From positions 1-24,663 of the forward strand of contig DALTWG010000022.1 in assembly GCA_029987245.1 (NCBI GenBank): a stretch of 24,663 nucleotides of DNA, written 5' to 3'. Under the pieces are notes generated by a model that was given only the letters and a program-made list of their open reading frames with translations, ran no database searches and was not told where the DNA came from. Source of the DNA: Methanocorpusculum sp. (lineage in GTDB: Archaea > Halobacteriota > Methanomicrobia > Methanomicrobiales > Methanocorpusculaceae). This document shows, piece by piece, positions 15,383 to 23,552 of this stretch (position 1 is the stretch's first letter; each line of letters starts with the position of its first letter). A program made the translations under genes and the position numbers.

Positions 15383-16549
15383 ATGTTTACCGCCGTCGCC
15401 GTTTTTTTGCTTGCAGCAGGAGTCATTACCGCCTGCCTCGCTCTTTACCCCTATATCTGCTACGTATTCCATATCCAAAAAATCCAAAAAATCCATACTA
15501 TCCAAAAAACCCAAAAAGCACCCGTTTCCTCAAAATCCTCCCCTTCAACCGACCTCCCCCAAATCACCATTGTCATAAACGCATACAAAGAAGGCGACCT
15601 GGTAAAAACGCGCGTAGAAGACATCCTGAACACCACCTATCCGAAAGAAAACATCACCCTCCTTGTCATAAATGACGGCGCAGACGAAGCAACCGGCCGC
15701 GCCGCAAAAGAAATCCTGCCAAAATGCCCGTTTCCCGCGCGCCTTATTGAACCAAAAGAGCGCCTTGGAAAAGCCGCCTGCCAGAACCGCGCGATAGAGG
15801 ATGCCAAAACCGAAATAATCGTCTTTACTGATGCTGACATCACCACAAAACCCGACGCGCTGACGCGCCTTGTAGCCTCTCTGCATGATGAAAACGTCGG
15901 CGCTGCAAGCGGCGATGTCCAGCCGGTCGGGAAAAACCCCGGCGTCACCGGCACGGAATCCGCCTACCGCTCGATTTACGGCAGAATGTGCGAATATGAC
16001 TCCGCTCTTGACTCAACCTACAACTTTAACGGACCTCTGATTGCCTTCAAAAAAGCAGCTGTCCCTGCAATATGTGCCGTGCGCGGCGCCGATGATGCAA
16101 ATCTTGCCTTAACCTGCATTCAAAACGGCTATCGCGCGGTTTATGCAGCGGATGCCGCTGCATTTGAGCTTCAACCCTCGACTTTGCGCGCGCAGTTTCA
16201 ACAGAAAATCCGCCGCGCAGACGGCCTTGTAAACAGCACGCGGCTGTTTGCAAAAGAAAGTCATGACCTCGCGCGCCCGTTCTGGAAAAAGACGTTTCCG
16301 ACACGGAAATGGATGATTTTGTACTCCCCGGTGTTGTATTTGATTACTGTAATCCTTTTTGCATCCGGGCTGTTTTGTCTGCATATTTTCGCAGGTACCG
16401 CATTTTGTGTTCTGGTTCTTCTGATTCTGGGATTTTCACTGCTTTTCCCGAAGAATATGCTCAGCAGTTTTGTGGTCAATCAGATTTTCCTTTTAGTAGG
16501 GCTGCTGAGACGCAAAAATATTCTTCAGTGGGAGCATGTGGATAAGTAA
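15383..16549 (+). CDS. Membrane-bound family 2 glycosyltransferase
   Basis: This 388-residue protein has an N-terminal anchor (about 4-27), a GT-A domain and two or three hydrophobic segments near the C-terminus (from about 310). This is the layout of processive or NodC/BcsA-like enzymes. Motifs are ITIVINAYKEGD (61-72), LVINDGADEATG (94-105), FTDADI with Asp150 and Asp152, and RGADDANLAL (234-243). The usual QxxRW motif reads Gln274-Lys-Ile-Arg277-Arg278, with Arg in place of Trp. Between the anchor and the domain is a low-complexity IQKIQKIHTIQKTQK linker. It would transfer sugars at the inner membrane face and perhaps help extrude the chain. It follows the soluble glycosyltransferase by 119 bases on the same strand. 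The pyrimidine-rich gap between them may carry its own promoter. Confidence 0.9.
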   Translation: MFTAVAVFLLAAGVITACLALYPYICYVFHIQKIQKIHTIQKTQKAPVSSKSSPSTDLPQITIVINAYKEGDLVKTRVEDILNTTYPKENITLLVINDGADEATGRAAKEILPKCPFPARLIEPKERLGKAACQNRAIEDAKTEIIVFTDADITTKPDALTRLVASLHDENVGAASGDVQPVGKNPGVTGTESAYRSIYGRMCEYDSALDSTYNFNGPLIAFKKAAVPAICAVRGADDANLALTCIQNGYRAVYAADAAAFELQPSTLRAQFQQKIRRADGLVNSTRLFAKESHDLARPFWKKTFPTRKWMILYSPVLYLITVILFASGLFCLHIFAGTAFCVLVLLILGFSLLFPKNMLSSFVVNQIFLLVGLLRRKNILQWEHVDK

Positions 16550-16593
16550 AAAAAAATCGCGGGATTTGGAGATATCTTCTGTTTAACCCGGAT

Positions 16594-17346
16594 TCAGGCT
16601 GCATCCATCCCCCACTTCTCTCTCCACTCCCCGACGCTTTCTGCATCAATTTCGGCCGCGCACACTCCTTCAAACACCCCGCAGTCCGCAATTACGCGCC
16701 CTTCCATGTCGCAGATCATGCTTTTACCCGCGCATTCCGTATTCGTTGCCGCATCAAATCCCAGCGCGCCGCATGCTGCAACATAGCAGCGGTTTTCCAG
16801 CGCGCGCGCTCTAAGGAGCAGTTCCCAGTCGGCTGCGCGCGCGGCAGCCCACGCAGCCTGAACCAGCATAACCTCTGCGCCGGCGCGCAAGTAATCGCGG
16901 TAGAGCTCAGGGAACCGCAGGTCAAAACAAACAGAGCAGCCGAATTTTACTCCCTGATATGCAAAGACCACCGGCGCGCGCCCTGCGCAAAATCCCTTGT
17001 TCTCGCCTCCGGGGGTAAAAAGATGTATCTTGTCATATTCGGCGAGCACCTCGCCGGACGGCCCGCAGACAAGCATTGTATTATGTGGCCTGCCTCCCGC
17101 CGGATTTGCGCGCGCAAAAGATCCGATGATGCATTTTGCATGCTTTTTTGCAAGCGCGCGCCATGCCTCTTTTATTTCATCGCCAAACTGCGGCACCTCC
17201 GCGCGCCACCCGCACGCATACTGCTCGCAAAAAAGGACCATGTCTGCATCTGCGCATTCCACACCGGACAAAACCGCGTCCGCGCGCGCAAACATCTCAT
17301 CCGGATTATCCCATACCTGCGCTACCTGGGCACAACAGATTTTCAT
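16594..17346 (-). CDS. Carbon-nitrogen hydrolase (nitrilase superfamily)
   Basis: This 250-residue, complete single-domain enzyme hydrolyses a carbon-nitrogen bond, most likely an amide. The catalytic triad is visible: Glu41 in LFCEQY, Lys106 in EYDKIHLF and Cys140 in CSVCFDLRFPELYR. The FDLRFPELYR stretch is typical of the Nit/omega-amidase branch, which act as repair amidases for deaminated glutathione or 2-oxo acid amides. The real substrate is unknown. It is cytoplasmic and appears to be a single-gene transcript with a TATA-like cattttatc about 25 bases upstream. The gene is extremely rich in GCGCGC words. Confidence 0.92.
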   Translation of the reverse strand: MKICCAQVAQVWDNPDEMFARADAVLSGVECADADMVLFCEQYACGWRAEVPQFGDEIKEAWRALAKKHAKCIIGSFARANPAGGRPHNTMLVCGPSGEVLAEYDKIHLFTPGGENKGFCAGRAPVVFAYQGVKFGCSVCFDLRFPELYRDYLRAGAEVMLVQAAWAAARAADWELLLRARALENRCYVAACGALGFDAATNTECAGKSMICDMEGRVIADCGVFEGVCAAEIDAESVGEWREKWGMDAA

Positions 17347-17423
17347 GCATAAACATAGCGCGCGCTTTCGATAAAATGATTTGCGTAGAATCGCCGCGCG
17401 AATGTAAATTATCCAAACAACGC

Positions 17424-17452
17424 AAATAAAGTAAAAATAAAAAAGAGAGGAA
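17424..17452 (-). terminator. T-rich terminator after the DUF5654 gene
   Basis: On the minus strand the sequence just after the stop reads as T-rich blocks (a run of six T, then five T, then further T clusters). This fits archaeal intrinsic termination. Confidence 0.5.
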
Positions 17453-17454
17453 AT

Positions 17455-17748
17455 TTATTCCTGTTTTTCTTCTTCTTCTGCGCCCTTTCTGGACGGAATC
17501 TTGGAACCGACCTTTGCAGAAACTGCTTTTGCCTTGTTTGCTGCAATACCGATCCAGATGGTGAAAAGAACCGCTAAAATGGTTACAAAGACTGCATAGC
17601 CGAGCATTGCCGGAATGGAGCTCTGTTCTCCGAAGAAATAGACGAAAATCTCCTGAATTGCAGTGTTCCATGCAATTGCAGCGACTAAACCGAAAGCTGC
17701 GGTAATTAATGCCGAGAGCTTTTCAATAACTTCAACTGATAATCCCAT
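17455..17748 (-). CDS. Small DUF5654-like membrane protein
   Basis: This 97-residue protein has two hydrophobic segments, around LITAAFGLVAAIAWNTAIQ and AVFVTILAVLFTIWIGIAA, and a charged C-terminal tail ending in EEEEKQE. The TAAFGLVAAIAWN motif matches what I recall of DUF5654, an archaeal family of unknown function. I chose the ATG at 17748 over the GTG at 17766 because a TATA box (CTTTTTAAATAG on the minus strand, 17769-17780) sits about 25 bases ahead of it. That makes the transcript nearly leaderless and places the GTG ahead of the expected transcription start. Confidence 0.8.
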   Translation of the reverse strand: MGLSVEVIEKLSALITAAFGLVAAIAWNTAIQEIFVYFFGEQSSIPAMLGYAVFVTILAVLFTIWIGIAANKAKAVSAKVGSKIPSRKGAEEEEKQE

Positions 17749-17768
17749 ACTAAAAGATTGTCTCACTA

Positions 17769-17808
17769 TCTATTTAAAAAGAACGCATCACTAAGAGAAC
17801 ATTATATC
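17769..17808. promoter_or_regulatory. Divergent promoter region, DUF5654 gene and activase operon
   Basis: Two TATA-like boxes lie back to back: tatttaaaaag at 17770-17780, read on the minus strand, and attatatc at 17801-17808, read on the plus strand. Each is about 25-35 bases from its start codon (17748 and 17836), so both genes probably have very short leaders. Confidence 0.55.
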
Positions 17809-17835
17809 ATCACACAGCCAATATACTAAGAATAT

Positions 17836-20799
17836 ATGCCTGCCGGAAATCCCGCACACCCACTCAAAATTGGAATTGATATCGGCTCAACGACCGTAAA
17901 AGTCATAATACTCGATGAAAACGACCGGATTCTTTTCCGCGCGTACGAGCGTCACTTCTCCAAGGTGCGCGAAAAGAGCGCGGAAATTCTTTCCCGGACA
18001 AAAGATATTGTAGGAGCGCGCGCGGTAAAACTGTTAATCACCGGGTCGGCAGGTCTCGGTGTTGCAAATTCTGCGGGGCTTGCCTTCATTCAGGAGGTGT
18101 TTGCAACCGCAAAATCCGTGCGCACCTATATTCCGGCATGTGATTCGGTGATTGAACTCGGCGGCGAGGATGCAAAAATCATCTTTTTCAAGGGAAGTCT
18201 GGAAGAACGCATGAATGGAAGCTGCGCGGGCGGGACGGGGGCTTTTATCGACCAGATGGCAACTCTGCTTAATGTCTCTGTCGATGAACTCGACCGGCTC
18301 GCTCTTGGTTTTGAGAAAATCTATCCGATTGCATCGCGCTGCGGGGTGTTTGCCAAAACCGATATCCAGCCGATTTTAAACCAGGGCGGACGAAAAGAAG
18401 ATGTTGCGGCCTCTATTTTCCAGGCGGTTGTCGATCAGACGATTGCAGGACTTACCCAGGGCCGCTCGCTTGGCGAGACGATTGTATTTTTAGGCGGGCC
18501 GCTTTATTACTACAAAGCTCTGCGCGCGCGGTTTGCAGAAACGCTGCATTTAGATGCGGATCATGCCATCTTCCCGGAAAATGCGGACTGCTACGCGGCG
18601 CTCGGTGCGGCGCTATCCGCCGAAGGCTATGACGCGCTTTCATTTGATGAGGTTATCACGAAAATCAGGGAAAGCGCGCGCGACACGACGCTTACCAATA
18701 CAATGGCGCCGCTTTTCGAGTCGGAAGTGGAATATGAGGCATTTTGCGCGCGCCACAATGCAAATGCGCCGCCAAAATCTGATATTTCCACCTACAGCGG
18801 GCCCGCGTGGCTTGGCGTCGATGCGGGGAGTACTACCACAAAAATAGTCCTGATTGACAAAGACTGCGGCATTTTGTACACGTATTACGGCTCGAACAAG
18901 GGGAATCCGGTTCAGATTGTCTATGACGAGCTGCAGAAAATCTATGCCGCGGCAGGCGACCGGATAACAATTGCCGGAAGCGCGGTTACCGGATACGGTG
19001 AAGAGCTGCTCAAAAACGCGTTCAGAATTGATTCCGGCCTTGTCGAGACTGTGGCACATTACCGCGCGGCGCGCCATTTCAACCCGGATGTGGATTTCAT
19101 TATTGATATCGGCGGGCAGGACATGAAATGCTTTAAAATCAGAAACGGCGCCGTTGACAGCATTTTCTTAAACGAGGCCTGTTCTTCAGGATGCGGTTCG
19201 TTCATCGAAACATTTGCGCGCGCGCTTGGCTACGAGATTGAAGAGTTTTCAAAACTCGGTCTTTTCGTGAAGCATCCGGTAAATCTTGGCTCGCGCTGCA
19301 CGGTTTTCATGAATTCGTCGGTGAAACAGGCGCAAAGAGACGGGGCCAGCGTTGCTGATATTTCCGCCGGTCTTTCGATTTCGATTGTGAAAAACGCTGT
19401 TTACAAGGTTATTCGCGCTTCCAGCGCGGATGACCTGGGCAAACACATTGTTGTGCAGGGCGGCACATTCAAAAACGACGCCGTTTTGCGCAGTTTCGAG
19501 CAGGAATTAAAGCGTGAGGTAACACGTCCGGTAATTGCGGGAATTTCCGGTGCGTTCGGCGCGGCGCTGTTTGCAAAAGATAGCGCGCGCGAAAAATCCG
19601 GCATTCTTTCGGCCGAGGAACTGAAATCCTTTACGCATAAATCCAAGCCGATTACCTGCAAACTCTGCACAAATCACTGTTCGCTTACGGTAAACACCTT
19701 TGACAACGGACGCCGGTTTGTTTCCGGAAACCGCTGCAGCAGACCGCTTGGAAAGGCAAAAACCGACCTTCCGAACCTGGCGCACTGGAAATATGAAAAA
19801 CTCGCTGAAATTGCGGGCACTTCCCTGCAAAATGCCCCGCGCGGAAAAATCGGTATTCCGTTCGGGCTGAACATGTATGAGAATCTGCCGTTCTGGCATG
19901 CATTCTTCACCAGACTCGGCTTTGAAGTCGTTTTAAATGATGAATCCTCGCGCGCGCTCTACCGTTTGGGGCAGCACACCATTCCGTCCGACACAGTCTG
20001 CTACCCGGCAAAACTTATGCACGGAGCGGTTATTTCCTTAATCAACAAAGGAGTGGAGACGATTTTCTATCCGTGTCTGCCGTACAATTTCAATGAAAAT
20101 CTCGGCGACAAGCACTTTAACTGCCCGGTGGTTGCCTACTACCCGGAGCTTTTAGCCGCAAACGTGCCCGAATTACAGAAAGTGCGCTATCTTTACCCGT
20201 ATTTCGGTCTGCACCGGCCGAAGGATTTCGCAAAGCGCGCGGCAAAATATTTCGAGGAAAATTTCGCAATTCCCGCGCACGAGACGAAATCAGCCGTAAA
20301 AGCGGCGTACGCCGCATATGAGGCATATAAATCCGAACTGCGCGCAAAATCAGAGGAATATATCGCATTTGCGCGCGCAAACGGGTACAAGATACTGGTG
20401 CAGGCCGGAAGACCGTATCACATCGACCCTGAAATCGGGCACGGAATCGATGAACTTGCGGTAAACTACGGATTTGTTCTGATAACCGAGGATTCTGTTG
20501 CCTGGAAACTGGGCAAAGAGCCGCGCCGTGTCTTAAACCAGTGGATGTATCACTCAAGAATTTATAATGCCGCGCGCTATGTCTGCTCGCAGCCCGATAT
20601 GCAGCTTATTCAGCTGGTGTCGTTTGGATGCGGGACGGATGCGATTACGACGGATGAAACCCGTGAAATTCTTGAATCCGGCGGCAAACTCTACACCCAG
20701 ATTAAAATTGACGAGATTACCAATCTCGGTGCGGTAAAAATCAGACTGCGCAGTCTGATGGCCGCAATCGAGGCTCGGGAGGAGCAGAATCATGGCTGA
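17836..20799 (+). CDS. Acyl-CoA dehydratase activase-type protein with two ASKHA ATPase domains
   Basis: The 987-residue protein has two BcrAD/BadFG-type ATPase domains in tandem, then a DUF2229-like region. Domain 1 opens with GIDIGSTTVK (13-22) and carries Cys130 (GSCAGGTGAFIDQ) and Cys169 (SRCGVFAKTDIQP). Domain 2 opens with GVDAGSTTTK and carries Cys449/Cys453 (NEACSSGCGSF) and Cys488 (GSRCTVF). The 39-residue spacing of both pairs is as in HgdC-type activators, where the two cysteines bind a [4Fe-4S] cluster across a dimer. A further cysteine cluster (CKLCTNHC, from 608) precedes the C-terminal domain. In that enzyme class ATP hydrolysis drives a low-potential electron to a partner protein. 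The partner here is presumably the next gene, whose start overlaps this stop by eight bases. The natural substrate is unknown. Confidence 0.9.
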   Translation: MPAGNPAHPLKIGIDIGSTTVKVIILDENDRILFRAYERHFSKVREKSAEILSRTKDIVGARAVKLLITGSAGLGVANSAGLAFIQEVFATAKSVRTYIPACDSVIELGGEDAKIIFFKGSLEERMNGSCAGGTGAFIDQMATLLNVSVDELDRLALGFEKIYPIASRCGVFAKTDIQPILNQGGRKEDVAASIFQAVVDQTIAGLTQGRSLGETIVFLGGPLYYYKALRARFAETLHLDADHAIFPENADCYAALGAALSAEGYDALSFDEVITKIRESARDTTLTNTMAPLFESEVEYEAFCARHNANAPPKSDISTYSGPAWLGVDAGSTTTKIVLIDKDCGILYTYYGSNKGNPVQIVYDELQKIYAAAGDRITIAGSAVTGYGEELLKNAFRIDSGLVETVAHYRAARHFNPDVDFIIDIGGQDMKCFKIRNGAVDSIFLNEACSSGCGSFIETFARALGYEIEEFSKLGLFVKHPVNLGSRCTVFMNSSVKQAQRDGASVADISAGLSISIVKNAVYKVIRASSADDLGKHIVVQGGTFKNDAVLRSFEQELKREVTRPVIAGISGAFGAALFAKDSAREKSGILSAEELKSFTHKSKPITCKLCTNHCSLTVNTFDNGRRFVSGNRCSRPLGKAKTDLPNLAHWKYEKLAEIAGTSLQNAPRGKIGIPFGLNMYENLPFWHAFFTRLGFEVVLNDESSRALYRLGQHTIPSDTVCYPAKLMHGAVISLINKGVETIFYPCLPYNFNENLGDKHFNCPVVAYYPELLAANVPELQKVRYLYPYFGLHRPKDFAKRAAKYFEENFAIPAHETKSAVKAAYAAYEAYKSELRAKSEEYIAFARANGYKILVQAGRPYHIDPEIGHGIDELAVNYGFVLITEDSVAWKLGKEPRRVLNQWMYHSRIYNAARYVCSQPDMQLIQLVSFGCGTDAITTDETREILESGGKLYTQIKIDEITNLGAVKIRLRSLMAAIEAREEQNHG

Positions 20800-22060
20800 A
20801 CTGGTATATGACGAAACCGGGCGTCTCCTTTTCACCGAGGAGATGCGTGATGAGGGGTATACAATCCTGGTCCCCCAGATGCTTCCGGTAATGTTCAAAC
20901 TGGTCTTAAAAATCTTCAATCGTCAGGGCTACCGCGTGGAAGCGCTGGAAACAACCGGACGCAAGGTTGTTGAGACCGGTCTGAAATATGTGCACAATGA
21001 TATGTGCTATCCGGCGATTTTAACCATCGGACAGCTGATTGAAGCCGTGGAAAGCGGCAGGTACGATGTGCATAAAATTGCGCTTGCAATCTCGCAGACC
21101 GGCGGGGGGTGCCGCGCATCAAACTACGTGCATATGCTCAGAAAAGCCCTGAAGCGCGCGGGACTGGAATTTGTTCCGGTTGTCTCGGTCAACATTAACG
21201 GACTTGAGCCGAATCCGGGCTTTAAACTCTCGATAAACTTCGGGCGCGAACTGATTTTTGCGATGATGTACGGAGACTTACTGGTTGATTTGGGCAACCA
21301 GTGCCGGCCGTATGAGATACATCCGGGCGCAACGGACGCTTTGATTGATGCATGGGCCGACAAACTGGTCGATTTGTTCAACTCCGGCAAGGGAATGAAT
21401 CAAAACGCGATGCGCGCCTTAATGCGCGAGATTATCGCTGACTTTGCAAAAATAGAGCGCCGCAGCGAAAAGAAGGTGCGCGTAGGTATTGTGGGCGAAA
21501 TTTACGTCAAATACGCGCCCCTGGGAAACAACAACCTCGAAGCGTTCCTGTTTTCGGAAGGAGCCGAGGTTGTTGTGCCCGGATTTACCCATTTCCTGAT
21601 GATGAAAATCAACAACCGGTATGTGGATGTGGATCTTTACGGCGGCAGCCGGCTTAAAAAACTCGGCATGAAACTGTTCCAGGGATATATCGCGCAGTGT
21701 CAGCAGATTATGATTGAAGCAATGAAAGAGGAAGGGACATTTCGCGCGCCCGAGCCATTTTCAACCCTGCAGGAACTGGTAAAAGGCTACCTGAGCCCGG
21801 GAAACAAAATGGGCGAGGGATGGCTTCTTACTGCTGAAATGCTTGAGTTAATTCATTCCGGTACGAAAAACGTTGTCTGCACGCAGCCGTTCGGCTGCCT
21901 GCCGAATCATATCGTCGGAAAAGGCATGATGCGCAAAATCAAAAACGATTATCCGGATTCAAACATTGTTGCTGTCGATTATGACCCCGGAGCAACGAAG
22001 ATTAATCAGGAAAACAGAATCAAACTGATGCTTTCCAATGCAAAGGAGGCAGAGGAGTAA
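20792..22060 (+). CDS. 2-hydroxyacyl-CoA dehydratase-like partner of the activase
   Basis: This 422-residue protein resembles the C-terminal part of the long, roughly 1,400-residue activase-related proteins of anaerobic bacteria. It also resembles the component family of 2-hydroxyacyl-CoA dehydratase and BcrBC, which hold Fe-S or double-cubane clusters. Candidate cluster ligands are Cys72 (HNDMCYP), Cys107 (TGGGCRAS), Cys171 (GNQCRPYE) and two in CTQPFGCLPNH near residue 365. ATGGCTGA shares the start of this gene and the stop of the activase gene, so the two are translationally coupled and probably form a complex. It would accept the ATP-driven electron and reduce an unknown substrate. No CoA-transferase or dehydratase pathway genes lie nearby. 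Its stop is only three bases from the convergent dipeptidase gene. Confidence 0.85.
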   Translation: MAELVYDETGRLLFTEEMRDEGYTILVPQMLPVMFKLVLKIFNRQGYRVEALETTGRKVVETGLKYVHNDMCYPAILTIGQLIEAVESGRYDVHKIALAISQTGGGCRASNYVHMLRKALKRAGLEFVPVVSVNINGLEPNPGFKLSINFGRELIFAMMYGDLLVDLGNQCRPYEIHPGATDALIDAWADKLVDLFNSGKGMNQNAMRALMREIIADFAKIERRSEKKVRVGIVGEIYVKYAPLGNNNLEAFLFSEGAEVVVPGFTHFLMMKINNRYVDVDLYGGSRLKKLGMKLFQGYIAQCQQIMIEAMKEEGTFRAPEPFSTLQELVKGYLSPGNKMGEGWLLTAEMLELIHSGTKNVVCTQPFGCLPNHIVGKGMMRKIKNDYPDSNIVAVDYDPGATKINQENRIKLMLSNAKEAEE

Positions 22061-22063
22061 TTT

Positions 22064-23461
22064 TTAATTTCCTCTGCAGAACCGCGCGGCAATTTTGTAT
22101 ACTAATTCTTTTGTTTCATCAAACGAGCCGAGGTGCATTCTTTCATGTACAGTGTGCGGGTTTTCGATGGTCGGGCCTAAGGATAAAATCTGCAGTCCGG
22201 GATTTTTTTCAGCAAAATAACCGCATTCAAGTCCTCCGTGGGTTGCGCTGAATTGAAGCGGGCGCGCGGAAATTTTTTCATACTCTTCGCCTGCAATCTG
22301 CATCAGTTCTGTTTTGCTGTCTGTTTTCCAGCCGGGGCATTTTCCGGCGCACTGCACATCTGCTCCCCTCTTGCGGCAGATATCTGCGGCATTCTCTGCA
22401 GCCGCATCGCGTTTTGCATCATCATTGCTTCTGATGAATATAATCATCGAGACTCCATCTGTCTCCGCGCGCAGGACACCGAGATTTGAGGAAAGACTCG
22501 GGCCAAAGGCATCTTTTTCCAAAAGACCGTCAGGGATTTCCAAAACAGCTGTAAGCAGATTTTGTGTGGCTGATATGCTGAACACTTTTTCGGGAGGCAC
22601 GGCGCGTTCTACTGTTACAGTAAGTCCCGGTTCAACTGCCGATTTGTGTGCCGCAAACCATGTTTTTGCATATGCATCTGCATCCGCCGGGGTGCAAACA
22701 AGAGCCTCAGCCTTGCCGGGTATCGCATTATCTACAATGCCCCCCTGCATAGATGCAATCTGAACATCTTCAAGCCCTGAAAGAAAATCCGCAGCAAGCC
22801 GGATTGCATTCAGCCGGCCCTTGTTAATGTCAATCCCTGAATGTCCGGACAAAAGTCCTGCGATGGTTATCTGATACCAGCTTGTACCCGGCCGTGTCGG
22901 TTCTGTTTCCGGTACGAACCGGGCAGTGACTGCCGCGCCCCCGGCTGAAGAAAGAACCGCATCTCCTGCAAGTTCATGGTCGATGTTCAGCATTGCATCA
23001 CTATGAATCCACCCGGGGTTTATTGATGCGGCACCGGACATTGTTGTTTCTTCATCGGCGGTAAAAATTCCCGTCATGCTGCAGTCGCAAAGCGTCTCGT
23101 CTGCAAGAAGAGAGAGGGAAATCGCAATTCCCGAGCCGTCATCGGCCCCGAGTGTTGTGTGCTTTGCACAAATCCATCCGTCCCGTATTTCAGTCTGCAG
23201 CGGCTCGCCGGCGAAATCGAATGCATACCCTTCTTCCACCTGAGCCACCATATCTATATGCGCCTGTAAAATAATGCTCTTCGGCGAGGTGCCCGGATGA
23301 GCTATGCGGATATTTCCCGCATCGTCTTTTTGCCATGCAAGGCCGTGTGCTTTTGCAAAGCCGGTGAGATATTCCTGTATTTTTTCCGGATGTCCGCTTG
23401 GGCGCGGGACCTGTGTGAGTTCATAAAATATCCGCCGGTGGGCTGTGTCAGGTGACTGCAT
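22064..23461 (-). CDS. pepD: Aminoacyl-histidine dipeptidase (PepD, peptidase M20C)
   Basis: This 465-residue zinc peptidase releases amino acids from dipeptides and is cytoplasmic. Metal- and catalysis-related residues in the expected places are His68 and Asp70 (LQAHIDM), Asp107 (LGADDGSG), Glu137/Glu138 (TADEETTMSG) and Asp/His in LNIDHE. A C-terminal His lies in ATHGGLECG. The length fits the PepD/Xaa-His dipeptidase family, which has an inserted lid domain. It stands alone, convergent with the dehydratase-like gene three bases away and divergent from the marker 12 gene. The exact dipeptide preference cannot be read from sequence. Confidence 0.93.
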   Translation of the reverse strand: MQSPDTAHRRIFYELTQVPRPSGHPEKIQEYLTGFAKAHGLAWQKDDAGNIRIAHPGTSPKSIILQAHIDMVAQVEEGYAFDFAGEPLQTEIRDGWICAKHTTLGADDGSGIAISLSLLADETLCDCSMTGIFTADEETTMSGAASINPGWIHSDAMLNIDHELAGDAVLSSAGGAAVTARFVPETEPTRPGTSWYQITIAGLLSGHSGIDINKGRLNAIRLAADFLSGLEDVQIASMQGGIVDNAIPGKAEALVCTPADADAYAKTWFAAHKSAVEPGLTVTVERAVPPEKVFSISATQNLLTAVLEIPDGLLEKDAFGPSLSSNLGVLRAETDGVSMIIFIRSNDDAKRDAAAENAADICRKRGADVQCAGKCPGWKTDSKTELMQIAGEEYEKISARPLQFSATHGGLECGYFAEKNPGLQILSLGPTIENPHTVHERMHLGSFDETKELVYKIAARFCRGN

Positions 23462-23552
23462 GAGAATATGTTGGGTTTGGGAATGTAAAATCTTCTTTGT
23501 TTAGGAGTTGCCTTACCAAAAACATTAAAGGATTACCAACCTAACTACTTGT

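Noticed and set aside
17306..17671. Minus-strand 121-residue frame over the nitrilase/DUF5654 gap
   Set aside because: It overlaps both real genes in another frame and contains the T-rich terminator region.
22314..22763. Plus-strand 149-residue frame
   Set aside because: It lies wholly within the dipeptidase gene on the opposite strand, whose motifs are clear.
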